Assembly: GCA_038030265.1 (NCBI GenBank)
Contig: CM075938.1
Span: forward strand, 18,763,009-18,827,008
Length of the DNA: 64,000 bases
Source: Corythucha ciliata
Taxonomy: Eukaryota; Arthropoda; Insecta; Hemiptera; Tingidae
Direction of reading: 5' to 3'
Made by a program: the position numbers and the translations under genes. Positions 21,971 through 33,500 of the stretch are shown in pieces. The notes under the pieces are model-generated. The model was given only the letters and a program-made list of their open reading frames with translations, did no database searches and was not told where the DNA came from. How positions within the stretch are numbered: the first letter of the stretch is position 1; every line of letters starts with the position of its first letter.

Positions 21971-24900
21971 ATGGATTGTCAAACTGAGGATTTTCTAGTT
22001 CAATCGTGTAATTTGTTACAAAATTCCACCAATGAATATCACAGGAGTATATACCAGCAGTTGAGGTGAGTTTCTATTGCATCAATTTATTTGGGCCTGA
22101 TCTTCGGCCACCTTCCGTATTTTTGTGTGCAGTGCTCTTGAGATAAGGAATGTCACTCAAATTTTATTGCATCTGTTGAAGCGTGCCGTTTATATTGCTA
22201 GGACTGGAATTTCTCGCCTACTGTATGTTATTTCACATTATGTATCTGTAGTTTACTGCACGGTGACGAAAACTCGCTTTGAGGGGGGGGGGGCTCCCCC
22301 TCAATACAGTATTTTCAGTATTGTTAGACGCATGTTTGTACACAATGCTGCCCATACAACGTCCTGGATTTGTCACCCAGTGGCCTGTTGATCGATGCTC
22401 AAAAATTCTAGGAGCAACTATTCGATCGTGGAGCTCGCTGGCTTTGGTTTCTCGCTCCACCCTTGGAACGGACCTAGCACCTGATGATGAGTTGTCTTAG
22501 GCCGGTCGTCCACTGGAAGCGTTTTCGAGCGGCGCGACATCGAGCGTATATACAAAAAGACATAAATTGAATTCACTGCTGCTAAGCCTGCAGTGGACGA
22601 TGTCACATTTAATTTGAGGCTTTGGGATGTACGCTCGTTGTCGCGCCGCTCGAAAACGTTTCCAGTGGACGACCGACCTTATCCTCTCCAATATTTTCGG
22701 TCGATCATGTTGCAAGTCACACGGAAACTCCGACAATCTTGTAGAGTTCCATATTAAAGCCCAATTCAACTTCTACCTAGGGATGAACGGCTTCACACCT
22801 CTTGACCCCCTCGTTGGGTACTATTTCTTCACTCGAGCACAATTGAACGAGTGGATGTCGTTATTCCTTTTCCATCCAACACCAAACTACTATCTGAACG
22901 TGTCAAAACTGTCAGAGGCCCTAAACTACTAATTGGCCCCTGTCGTTCAACAATACTCGCGAACAATACTCGTAGATTCTCCCGTTCCTTCGTTGTCCTT
23001 TCAGCGGAACCTCGACGCAAAACGGGGGTGAAAAGGATGCCTCCCCCCCCCCCAAGCTGAAGAGCGCATATCCGAGATGACCAGTTGTGAAAATGGTTTC
23101 CGAGGACGTCTCAAAGTAGGACGCTTACGACGGAAAGTGGGACACAACTGTAGGACGCCTAAAAGCAAGTTAAGAACGACTAATCTCGTTTAAAGTTTAT
23201 CGTGATTGTAGTTGCCAATAACGACCCATATGAATTCTGATACAAGTGTTTGCATTGTAATCGTAATTTTTAGTTGTTGATCACAGTTTAAGAAGTTGGT
23301 GAAATCGGGCCTTAGGCCCGTTTTATCAATTGTCGATTAAGAAATTTGAAGAACTGATTAAGAAAATTCGTCTGTGAACCATGACGTAATATTTGATTAT
23401 GAAATAGGCGAACTTTTTAGTCAGCTCTTCAATCTGTGATTGACAAAGCGGGCCTAAATGTTGAAATTGTTGTTTACTCCCCTAGGGAGTCTAGTCTATG
23501 ATAGCAATGTAACGGCTTCAATGGTGTAACTACGTGAGTGGTTCTATTCTATAACAGGGGGTTCTGAACCTTTCTGGTTCGGAGTTGTCAAAGGCACGGC
23601 AATGCAAAGGAGGTGCGCCTAGTGTTGAATCGATACCAGTAAATAGAGTAAAGTATCGATACTTTTCAATCGATACCCAGCAGTTATGGTATCGATACTT
23701 TTTTTCGATACCAAGTACTAATTCGATACTTTGATTCGATACTGGGAAATTAGTACTTCTGGAATCGATACTATTCATTCGATACTGAGTACGATTTGAT
23801 ACTTTTTAATCAATACCGAGTATTTTCTATTTTTTTAAATTTGTAAAATTAATTTAAACAAGTAAACTCCCGGAATCGGAAACGTACCGTTTGAAATGAG
23901 TACTTTAATTGGTATCGAATGGATATTGATTAAAACTAGTACGAACCTGAATCAATACCCATTCGATACGGAGTGAAAGTACTCATTTGAAACGATACCC
24001 ATTCGATACAGATTATTTACTCGTTTGAATCAATACCCATTCGATACCGAGTAAAAGTACTCATTTGAATCAATACCCATTCGATACCGAGTGTTTACTC
24101 GTTTGAATCAATACCCATTCGATACCGAGTAAAAGTACTCATTTGAAACGATACCCATTCGATACCGAGTATTTACTCGTTTGAATCAATACCCATTCGA
24201 TACCGAGTAAAAGTACTCATTTGAATCAATACCCATTCGATACCGAGTGTTTACTCGTTTGAATCAATACCCATTCGATACCGAGTAAAAGTACTCATTT
24301 GAATCAATACCCATTCGATACCGAGTATTTACTTGTTTGAATCAATACCAATTCGAGTACTTTTACTCGGTATCGAATGGGTATTGATTCAAACGAGTAA
24401 ATACTCGGTATCGAATGGGTATCGTTTCAAATGAGTTCTTTTACTCGGTATCGAATGGGTATTGATTCAAATGAGTACTTTTACTCGGTATCGAATGGGT
24501 ATTGATTCAAATGAGTAGATATTCGGTATCGGGTAGATTCATTTGGTATCGTAAAAGTATCGGTTAAGTAAGAGAGTTATAAGCTCGGTGCACACTATGC
24601 ATTTATCGTAGCATGATTGCTATTTATTTGGAGGTCGAAAGGAAATATTATGGTCCCCGGTAGTGACCGGATATTTTTTAAAACCGGTAGGCAATCCTAT
24701 TTCAAAAGTTGCATAGCGTGCATCGAGCTTAAGTAGGCATTGTGTTTCAATTAAAATGAATCTGTATTTGTATAAGGGAGTAGTGATTGACGACTCGAAA
24801 AATCATTAGAGATGGTAGTGCTTTTGTTGGTTGGTGGTGGAGGGGTTTTATTACAAGGTTGTTGAATCGATACCACTAAAGTATCGATACTTTTGAATCA

Positions 24901-26992
24901 ATACCAAGTACTTTTGGTATCGTTACTTCTGTACCGATACCGAGTATATATCTATACTTTTTATACGATACTGTAAACAAGTTATATGAGTATCGATACT
25001 TTTCATCCGATACCAAGTACCATTCGATACTTCCCATTCGATACTTCAAATGAGTAAAGTATCGATACTTTGTTGGTATAGTTTCAACACTAGGTGCGCC
25101 CACTCGACCACTTTAGCATTCTGGTAGGGCCCCCAGGATCCCGGTGAATTTGAGATTTTGAGGAATAAACTCCATGAAAAAAAAGGGTCAAAGATTGATA
25201 AATCTACGAAACTGCGGTTTGAAAAGGGTCGAAGACTGACGAGGCTCGTGCACCGTCGTACCGCCCCCTCCCCCATCCAAATATATGATTCGTCGTCGCT
25301 AAGCTGTGTCCGCTATTCCTGAGTTTGTCAATGCTTACAACAAGCGTGGAATAAGCCAACTAATCGCGAGTTCATGAATGACTATCAGCCGCAAAATTGC
25401 AAGTTTCAGGAGATTTGCAACCGCAAAATGACTGCACAATGATTGGGGATATTTATCTAAAAACGAACGTTTTGTGCTGCTTACATAAAACAGGAATCCA
25501 ACCGAGACTGGCAAACATTTTAGGATTCTCGGGGAAATTTCGCGCTCAAACACGGTATTGGAGCTGGCAGGGGAGGGACTCGCCAGTTATTTAAGCTGCG
25601 GGAAGTCGTCAAAAAGTAAGCTTTTTGCCGCAGCAGTCAGGCCCACCCTCATGAATCGATTCCAAGCCAAACCAGACAGAGTGTCAGATTAACTGATTCC
25701 GAACGGTGGAATTTCGCGGTGTGGTCACGCATAAAACAACAGTTTCGTGTTGTGGGGTCGTTCATAAACCAAATTGAGCTGGTTTGGCTCTTCGAAACAC
25801 GAAATTCGCGGAGTTGGCTCACTCAAAAAAATAATTTCACGGGGTTAAGTCATAGAACCCCTAATTCGCTGGGTTTTGTTGTATAAAAAAAAACAAAAAA
25901 CTAGTTATGGTTTAGATCCTTGTTGGAGTCCTCCGTAGTTGAAGCCGCCTAGAATGACACTTTATCTCGTTGTTTATTTGCAGACAAAAGCACTTGGAGC
26001 TCAAAAATGCCCTCTCTTCTTCCGTTGATGCCAATTCTCGTCCAAACGGATTTGAAAGAATCGATAAAAAAGTTGCTTGCCGATGGTGTTGCTCGAGCTG
26101 GGCCTCCGGGCAATATTCTCTGCGGGTAGCCCCGCAAAAAAGGCCTCAGCGTTATAAACAACTACTTCGGACGTGCTCGGGTGACTTTAGTAAACTACCG
26201 AAGGACAGATTGAAATTTGCCGGATCAAATTTTATGGTTGGTAAAATGTCTGCTTGATTGTTTATCCTAAAATAATCGATTGCATTTTTTCAGTTATTGA
26301 AATGCCACATTTGCTGGCAAACTACAAAGATTTCTCTCACAAAGCCGGTGGCTGAATCCTCGCAAAAGAATGATAGTAAAAATAAGGATGAGGCGAGTTC
26401 ATTGGCAAAGAAAAAGAAGAGGAAACGTAAAAAGGATGACTTGGCTGGGTTGAATCCAGACGCCGTCAAAAGAAGTAAAATGTCAGCTTCCTCTACAGTG
26501 ACGACGGCTTCGGCATCAAAAGGTGCTTCTTCCACGGCATTCACATCCACAACCAATACGACGACCACCTCCTCTTCTTCCACCTCCTCCTCCTGCTCAT
26601 CGACCGCCGCAGCCGTCAACCCCACTTCGACGTCGTTGTCAAGCCTCTACGACTCACGAAGTCGGTCGTCGTCGTCACCTCAACGACCGACGCCGGCTCC
26701 TGTTATGAAGTCGTCTAAGACGGTTGAACCGCCGCCCAAGAATGAAAAACCTCAGCAGAATAAAGCTCAACAGAACAAGCGAACGATGAAAGAGGTCAAC
26801 GACACTACGACAACAACCGTCAAAAAGCGGATAGTCCCAGCCAACAAGCCAGCTTCAAATCTCATGTCTCAAGCTCTGACTCAAAATCAGAAAAAGAGGA
26901 AAAAAAAGTCGAATAAACTGAAAACTTCTAGCGCAAAAAAAGGTGCCACCTCCGCTCAATCGTCCGTAGCGGAATTCATCAGCTCGATATGA
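21971..26992 (+). CDS. C18orf21/RMP24-like RNase MRP-associated zinc-ribbon protein (3 exons)
   Basis: Exons 21971-22065, 25984-26236 and 26294-26992 give 348 codons plus stop. The N terminus (DFLVQSCNLLQNSTNEYH then QKHLELKNAL) resembles the helical start of C18orf21, now called RMP24, a proposed RNase MRP subunit. A zinc ribbon follows: ACRWC in exon 2, a stretch of basic residues with LKFAG, and LLKCHICWQTTK at the start of exon 3. The rest is a low-complexity basic Ser/Thr/Lys tail ending in VAEFISSI, like the family's C-terminal FLSSL. It is about 130 residues longer than human, mostly in this tail. The exon-2 donor is GTTGGT, needed to keep phase; the next GT, four bases on, would break the frame. 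The 3.9-kb intron 1 is full of mobile elements. The family call rests on architecture and short motifs. Confidence 0.78.
22500..22678. mobile_element. MITE with about 50-bp terminal inverted repeats and TTA target duplication
   Basis: The left end starts ggccggtcgtccactggaag and the right end, read on the other strand, starts ggtcggtcgtccactggaaa. The arms match over about 50 bp with few mismatches (ttttcgagcggcgcgaca is shared). TTA flanks both sides (22497-22499 and 22679-22681). A 179-bp non-coding element with a TTA duplication fits the PIF/Harbinger type; this class is inferred. Confidence 0.8.
23611..25105. mobile_element. Fold-back element built of GATACC-rich tandem repeats
   Basis: The ends are inverted copies: cctagtgttgaa plus a stretch with gtatcgatac on the left, and gtatcgatac plus ttcaacactagg on the right. 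Inside are alternating 38- and 40-bp units (gaatcaatacccattcgata, ccgagtaaaagtactcattt) at 23930-24345, followed by their reverse complement to about 24560, so the core can fold into a hairpin with arms of about 200 bp. TGCG flanks both ends. It has no coding region. It sits inside an older repeat, whose other copy near 46965 lacks this insert. Confidence 0.75.
23930..24560. repeat. Head-to-head 38/40-bp satellite with palindromic centre
   Basis: About ten direct units, then about five inverted units. The switch lies near 24350, where caataccaattcgagtac meets ttttactcggtatcg. Units differ only by a few substitutions and by the spacer form (gtaaaagtac against gtatttac), so the array is recent or homogenised. 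Confidence 0.8.
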
Positions 26993-27472
26993 ACTTCAAA
27001 AACGTTTCTGTCATCTCTACCTACAATTTAACGGTAAGGTTTTTGTTTTCCAACTTCGATCCACGGTTTAAGACGTTTCTAAGTATCGTGAAGGAGAGAA
27101 GGTTCGTGGCTAGAACGTTCGCGTTTCCGGCAGTGATTTCCTTGTATCTAGTCTCCGATAAAATTACGACGGCTTATGTTAAAATTTAAGATTTTGAATC
27201 TCTCTGGCAACGCTTCTTAGAATTTGTCGGTGAGTGCTTTTTTATTATTTGGATGTCATTTCGGGTACAATATTAGGTTATATTCAAGAAAAGAGACAGA
27301 ATAATATATTAAACGCAAATCACGTAACTTTGTATTTATAAGTAAAGTAGGTATAAAGAGTTTGAACTTGTCTTAAATCAATCCTTAAGACGTAATCGTT
27401 CATATTCGGATTGCTGGTCCTTAGTATGAATTCAATAATATGTGAATTAATTGGCACGTTTTCGACTGGTGT
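26993..27472. other. Convergent 3' region between the RMP24-like gene and LUBEL
   Basis: 480 bp between two opposing stop codons, AT-rich. It holds both 3' untranslated regions. A short open frame at 26989-27189 has no start context or family likeness and is probably 3' UTR. Confidence 0.55.
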
Positions 27473-27502
27473 TTACTCTAGCGGGATCTCTCGTTTTACG
27501 AT
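27473..27502 (-). other. LUBEL: LUBEL 30-nt terminal coding exon
   Basis: The acceptor tttttcag is followed by nine codons, IVKREIPLE, and a stop. The sequence fits the conserved family C terminus (human ...LTEEVPLG). Both alternative exons end at a codon boundary and can join it. Confidence 0.75.
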
Positions 27503-30500
27503 CTGAAAAATGAAACGCAATTTATTAGTTTACGGGAGATCAATCCGAATGCGAATTGGTTATTGAAGGACAATCCAATGTTAGTGTCAAATACCATGGG
27601 ATTCATTAGTCATGTATTAAAGACACCAAAAGCTGCGTAGACACGTAAAATTGCCCTTCCCACTTTTTTTTTTTTTTTTTTCTCTCTCTTTTTAAAATGT
27701 TTGTTGGTTATCTTCGTTCAAAGCTAACCTGAATGCAATCTACGAGATATTCTTTCTCGCTGTTGTAGTCGGCTCGCATGGGCAGAGTTTTACCATGCCT
27801 ACGCAACTCCTGCAGTGCTTCCGTCGGGTCCATGGCGTCCGCCGGATCTATTTTACTATTCCTCACGATTGCAACCAGGTGTTCAATGTAATGAGTCCTA
27901 CGGTAGTACAGAACAAAACAAAAACACTCGTAACAAAAACAAGAGTTAGTGAAACACTAGGAGGGTGTGTCAAGGATGGTAATAAGCAAGGCAAAATGAG
28001 AAATCTACCGCGTTGAGTCGCAAAAGTACCTCAACGAGTTTTTCCTGGTACTCGGTTAATGGATTTCCGTATGGATTCGGTGGAAGTTTGAGGCCTGTCC
28101 GTTTTACCAGGGTTTCTAGGTCGTCAACATTAAGGATATCGATGGTTTCGAGGGTGTGATTCCTAATTAATTTCGCTAGGTATTCCACGTAGTGCTTCCT
28201 GGCAAGTGAGCAGCGTGTTGTATTAAAAAAAAAATATGGATCACAACACAAATAAAATGTATAGAAATCTAGTTCTAGCTTAGATTTTCCCGATCTATTG
28301 GGGTTCTCCAAAGTTCTACTTTGAGCCGATTTAAAATCGTTATTTCGGGGCTTTTGAAAATCTCTGGAGGCCTCCAAAAATACCGATTTTGGGGGTCCTC
28401 AAACCTTAACTTAGGTGAATGTGGAAGGACGTTTTTTGTCTTGCAGGATTTTTCAGTTCAGCCGAGCACGGTGTTGATGCACTTCCGGTCCCTGCTAGAG
28501 AAGGAGCCAGGGCCGACACTAGGTATTCATGGGGGGGGGGACTATTTTTTACCTCCCCTGGAAGAGGGTGGGAGGAGGAATATTTCAATAAACTATATAA
28601 ATTCTTTTTTTCCTATCAGACGAGGCTTTCGATGGGTCCGATGGGTAGCCGCAAAATTATGAGTTTAGTGGTTGAAGTTTTATCGTTTTTTATTGTTTTA
28701 TCCACGAAATTGTAAATAATAGACACGAGTCGTAACGAAGGATTTTCCGTAAAGAGGCAAGATACCCCCACCGCTTTCGTGGGCTTTGCTCAAAGAGCCA
28801 ACTTCGCAAAATTGAGTGATTGGCTCAATCACAAATAGGCAATTTCGCGGGCTCGCGGCTCTTTCAAAACAGCAATTCCCTGGGTTGAGCTCAACCCGCT
28901 GTTCAAATTTACGGATTCGGCTCTAACAGAACCCAATTTTGTGGTTTTGGCTAATTTAAGAATCAATTCATCCTCTGCGGTTCCTTAAAAAAGTGCATTC
29001 CACCGATTTCGCTCCTTCCCAAACCCAATTTCGTATATCTGGCACGCCAGAAATCAATTTCGCCTGCTTGCCTCCCTAAAAAAGCCAACTTCCAAAAAAT
29101 TAAGAGTTCCAGTGTATTTGTTGATTTTAAAGAGCAATTTCGGGGGTTTTGTCCTCTCCCCCTTCTTCCCAAAAACAAAATTTCGCGGGTTTGACAAAAA
29201 GCCAATTAAGCTGTACTGACGTTATTAATATTATCAGTTTTTAAGCCATAATACTTGATAAATGTTATATTATCAGGAAACGAAGAAGTAGAAGAAGAAA
29301 AAAGCCAAAACCCTAAAAATATAACATTTATCAAGCTGTACTGACCACCTAAAAAAAAAAATTCTCGGGGTTGACCCATTCAAAACTACAATCTCACGCG
29401 GTTATCTTTCGAAAAAAGACATTTTAAAGGGTCGATTGGGACTTTCTAAAACGTAAATCCGTGAGTGGTGCTCTTTTGGAGTCCAAATTAATCAGAATTG
29501 ACACTCACAGAATCCAATTTCATGTTTTAGGCTAATTCAAGAACTAATTTTACCTTTGACTCATTAAAAAAGCAATTCCGTAGATTTGGATTTTTCAAAA
29601 ACCAAATTCTGCAGGTCTGGCATGTCAGAAACCAATTTCGTGGGGTCTGTTCCCTGAAAATGCCAACGGATTTCCCACATTGAAAACCCGAAATCCCCTG
29701 GGTTGGCTTATTTTATAGAGCGATCGTGGTTCTGGCTATTTTTAAAAATAAATTTCGCAGAGTTGGCCCATTCAAAACCAATTTCGTGTGGTTAGCTCAT
29801 CCAAAAAATCAATGTCGTGGCCTTTGTCACACTCGAAAAGCCAATTTGGTGAGTCCGGTGTTCTTCAAAAATTATATTTCGCGAAATTGGCTCATTTAAA
29901 ACCAATTACGCGGGGTTGACCCATTAAAAACTGATTTCGGGGGCTGGCTAGTCCCAAAAAAGCAATTTTGCTGTTTTCACTGTTAACAAAAAAAAATTAC
30001 ATTTCGCGCTGTTGGCCCATTGAAAAATGCGTTTCGTGGGGTTGGCTCATTCAAATAACCAATTTCGTGGGTGGTGGCTTTAATGGCTCATTGAAAAAAG
30101 CAATTTCGTGGATTAAGCTCTTTCAAGCCTCAAATTTCGTGGATGTGGAACTGAAAGAAGCCAATTTCGAGGATCTGGAACTTCTTAAACGGATTTCTTG
30201 AGTGTTGCTATGGGTTTAAACGATTTTGTGTGCAAAATGCTAAATTCTGATTGGGGTGTAAGCTCTTAAGCTCAGCTTAGGGCTGAAAGGGACTTGAAGA
30301 CCATGTAGTGAATTCGGCCCTTAGTCATGTAATCGCGTTTTGGAAAATTACGTGGAAGTGCTGTTTTTTGGGGCTTCATCCGAATCCTCAACTTGTGGGT
30401 TGTTTCATAGAGCACATCTCTGCCTCAGATATTTTACAACGCTCTATAAATAATGTAAATAAGTGGTTTTACCTGCACATGCCGGCTCCTTCAACAGGAA

Positions 30501-33500
30501 ATCCACAAATGGCTTCCGTATAGTTATCGTCGTCAGTCTCTTTCAAAAGTTGAACTTTACATTTTATAGCGTTCTCTCCGTTTTCTTTCACGAATTTAAC
30601 GCCGTTATCCTGAGAAAAATTGGACATTTTTACAGGGTTTTTTTTTCGGTTGCTTGGTCCCCTCGGCCAATACCTGGAGAAGTTTTTCCAAGATCGGAGG
30701 ATCTTTATCCCTTAGGTAAAATAAACAGTTACGAGGGTGGTGCGAGTGAAGACCCAGACGCTCGCACATGTCAGTCACCGTGCATTTTGAACCCATGAGG
30801 AATGGTTTGGCGCAGCCTGAGCAAAATTCGTGCTTGCATGTTGGACACGTCAAATGCATGCATCCGCCCTTTGCCAGAATATATCTGTCAAATCAATTGA
30901 TTATTTTGAGAATTTTTTTGCGGTGTAAAAAAAAAAAATACCGCTGCTGGCATTGCGGGCAAGTGACACCGTTTTCGGCCAAATGTTTTTCCAGTTGTTT
31001 TTCGGGGTCGTTATAATTTTTCCATTCCGCGAATTCTTCGCACGTCATTTTTTCGTGTTCTCTTTCCCACTAAAAAAGAAAGAAAAAAAAGTTGTTTTCA
31101 AGCTTGTTTAGTACGTTAGTGAGCAAACTTACGGGCAGTCTGCACGTAGCGCATGTAATTGTTTTACAGTCAGGGCACAGAAGCCGTTTCTGTCTTGGAT
31201 CTGCGATGAAACCCGATGAGCACTAGAATCCAATCCACACATTACATTATTCCCTTCTTTTTACCTCTCCCCCCCCCCAACTTACTTTGATACACCATTT
31301 AAAGTTGGGGTCCATCATAAGTGTACGATCTCTGAGTTTCCTTTGGAACAACTCGTGCACCTTCGGGTCTAAAAGTCGCTTGAGAATGATGTCCAAGTGA
31401 CTGAAATAATCAAGAGCGCGATCTTCTTCGAGTGTGGTCAAATCGGGTTGTTTACAAAACGGGCAGACGCAGTCGTTGATGTTTCGTTCTGTTACTTGAA
31501 GCTTGAAATAATTGCGAGCGCATTCGCGACAGCAGACGTGTTCACATTGGAGCATTGAGATCATCTTCAGATGGATTGAAATAGAATTAATCGCGGTTTG
31601 TTGTCGTAGTGTCGAGTTTTTTTCTTACCTCTCTTACGGAGTATTTTCCAGTGCAAAGGTCGCATTCTTGCTGAAGAAAAGTTAGTGCAGTGTCTAAGTT
31701 GGTGCATTCCTTCGCTGCTGCAACGCACAGGTCCTCGTCGAAGTTGAGTTCCTTGAGATGAGCTGCAAGTTCAGCTTGGTCGTAGGTAGTTACAAGGCCT
31801 TCTGCGAGGAATCTACGCGCTTCTCTCTAAACGAATTATTTGATGCTCAGTTTAATTTAAGAACATGATACTTTATTGTTGAATAGTTTACTATATGAGC
31901 TACAGTTCTACTAGATACCCATCTTACCTCCTGACCGTTAATGGTTTCTTCGTTCATGACATCCACGGCTTCTTCCTCGCTAAGACTTGCTACATCGTTA
32001 TCCGCTCTTAACTCGTTGTCACGGAGTTCAATTTCACCATTTTGCTCCTGGATAATTTCAGCGTCAATAATCTGCGTCAATTGATTGCCCTGAGCCTCGT
32101 AAAATACACTCTCCGAAACATCGTCAATTTCAACATTTCCCCGGTTTTGAGCCTCGTCGGGCAGTCCTGCGTTTCGCAAATCAGTCGACGCCCTTAATAC
32201 AGTCTGCAGGAGAGTACTTACAATCCTTTCTACGACATCATCTTTGGCCAGGCTCTCCTTCAACAGGTTGACTATTTCGTTACTGGGATCTTTGGGCGTG
32301 CCGTCGGCACGGACTGAATCCGTTGGTATTGAGCTGACGTCCCTTTCTGAGTTTCCTTCGGAGTATAAAATATTTGGGGACACTTTTCCACTTTTCACGC
32401 TGTTACTTTCGTCAATATGAAAAGCTGTGACCGGGGAAAAAGCGGAACTCTCTGGGGTTTTTTCGATGAATTCCATTTCTTTCCCTATATTTCCAATTTG
32501 TTCGGCTAATAATTCGATTTCACGATCCTCCGATCGAGCATCAATCCCCATCAATGTTGGTTCAGGGCTAACGGATGCAGGCTCCGGCGTCAATTCCAAG
32601 GAAGTTAATTCTTGGGTGACACCTTTATTTTCTGGTTCAGTTTTTGGTTCACTTTGAGCCCTCGGAGGATCATTTTCTAGCTCCTGAAGGGGCTCATCCA
32701 TCTGTTCAGGTGTTACCGTCTCTTCACGTCGCTCCTCCGAAGGTTCTTTTTTGTCTTGCTCGATGGGAAGGCTCGTCGCTGAAGCGATACTTTCGAACGA
32801 TTCACTCGTTGAGCTTGCGTGAAGTCCTTGGTTGGGTGCCTCGAAGAAGTCCGCGTGTGAGACACGTCTGTCTGATTCACTAACCGTTTTATTCACAACC
32901 ACTTCTGTCGGAGGTGAGACACTTTTCGATTTGCGAAATGACGTCAGTTTGTCAGTTTCTGTTTCATTCTGACTACCACTGTTCAAAGTTCTCTCCAAAA
33001 ATTCCCTGACTGGATTTTTAGGCTCATTCATCTCAGAATTCCGGTCAATTTCCATTTCGCTCAAAAATTGTTTCGACAGTTTTAAAGAATTGTCATTGAT
33101 AGCGAAACATTGCGTTAAATAACGGTGAACGTCCGATTTCCGTCTTTTCGACGCGGTACCGGCGGCGATCGCTGGAGGTGGAACTTCGGATTGAATAGTG
33201 CTGGTGGATGAAGTAACCGACGAGGAAGTTGGTCGGAGGGGGTCTAAAGAATTTAATTGCGTCGTCGATTTTGAGACTAATTTCCGCGTTGAAAAGTCAT
33301 CCAGCCATGTTTGTATGCGGTCCCTATTAAAATATGAATTGAATTCTGAACTCACCTCTTCGTTTTTTACCCCGCCCCGCCATTCACTCCTTTCGATTTC
33401 TGAAAAAAAATAAAACGAAATAGAGTAGGTAATAAAATTCAATTATTAATTAAGTGGCAGAAAAGAGGGGAAACCGAAATTATTCTCCCCTTCGCGCCTA

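Larger units (their letters stand above)
22066..25983. other. Intron 1 of the RMP24-like gene: mobile elements and repeats
   Basis: Contains a MITE (22500-22678), a hAT-like fragment beginning near 23557 (cagggggttctgaacc), a fold-back element of GATACC repeats (23611-25105), the other side of the hAT-like fragment (to about 25270), and a small family-A patch at about 25690-25890. An open stretch right after exon 1 (22131-22230) has an AG before it, but joining it leads only to a stop after low-complexity sequence, so I do not call it an exon. Confidence 0.65.

Noticed and set aside
22125..22391. Open frame after exon 1 of the RMP24-like gene as an extra exon
   Set aside because: Exon 1 joins directly and in phase to 25984, giving an uninterrupted family-like helix. 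The open frame runs into a G run and ends without a donor that fits.
28009..28198. Exon A as a pseudo-exon or decayed duplicate of exon B
   Set aside because: Both have intact frames, good splice sites and conserved HY.E.L and LRR/LVKR positions. Exon A is even closer to the HOIP pattern, so neither looks decayed.
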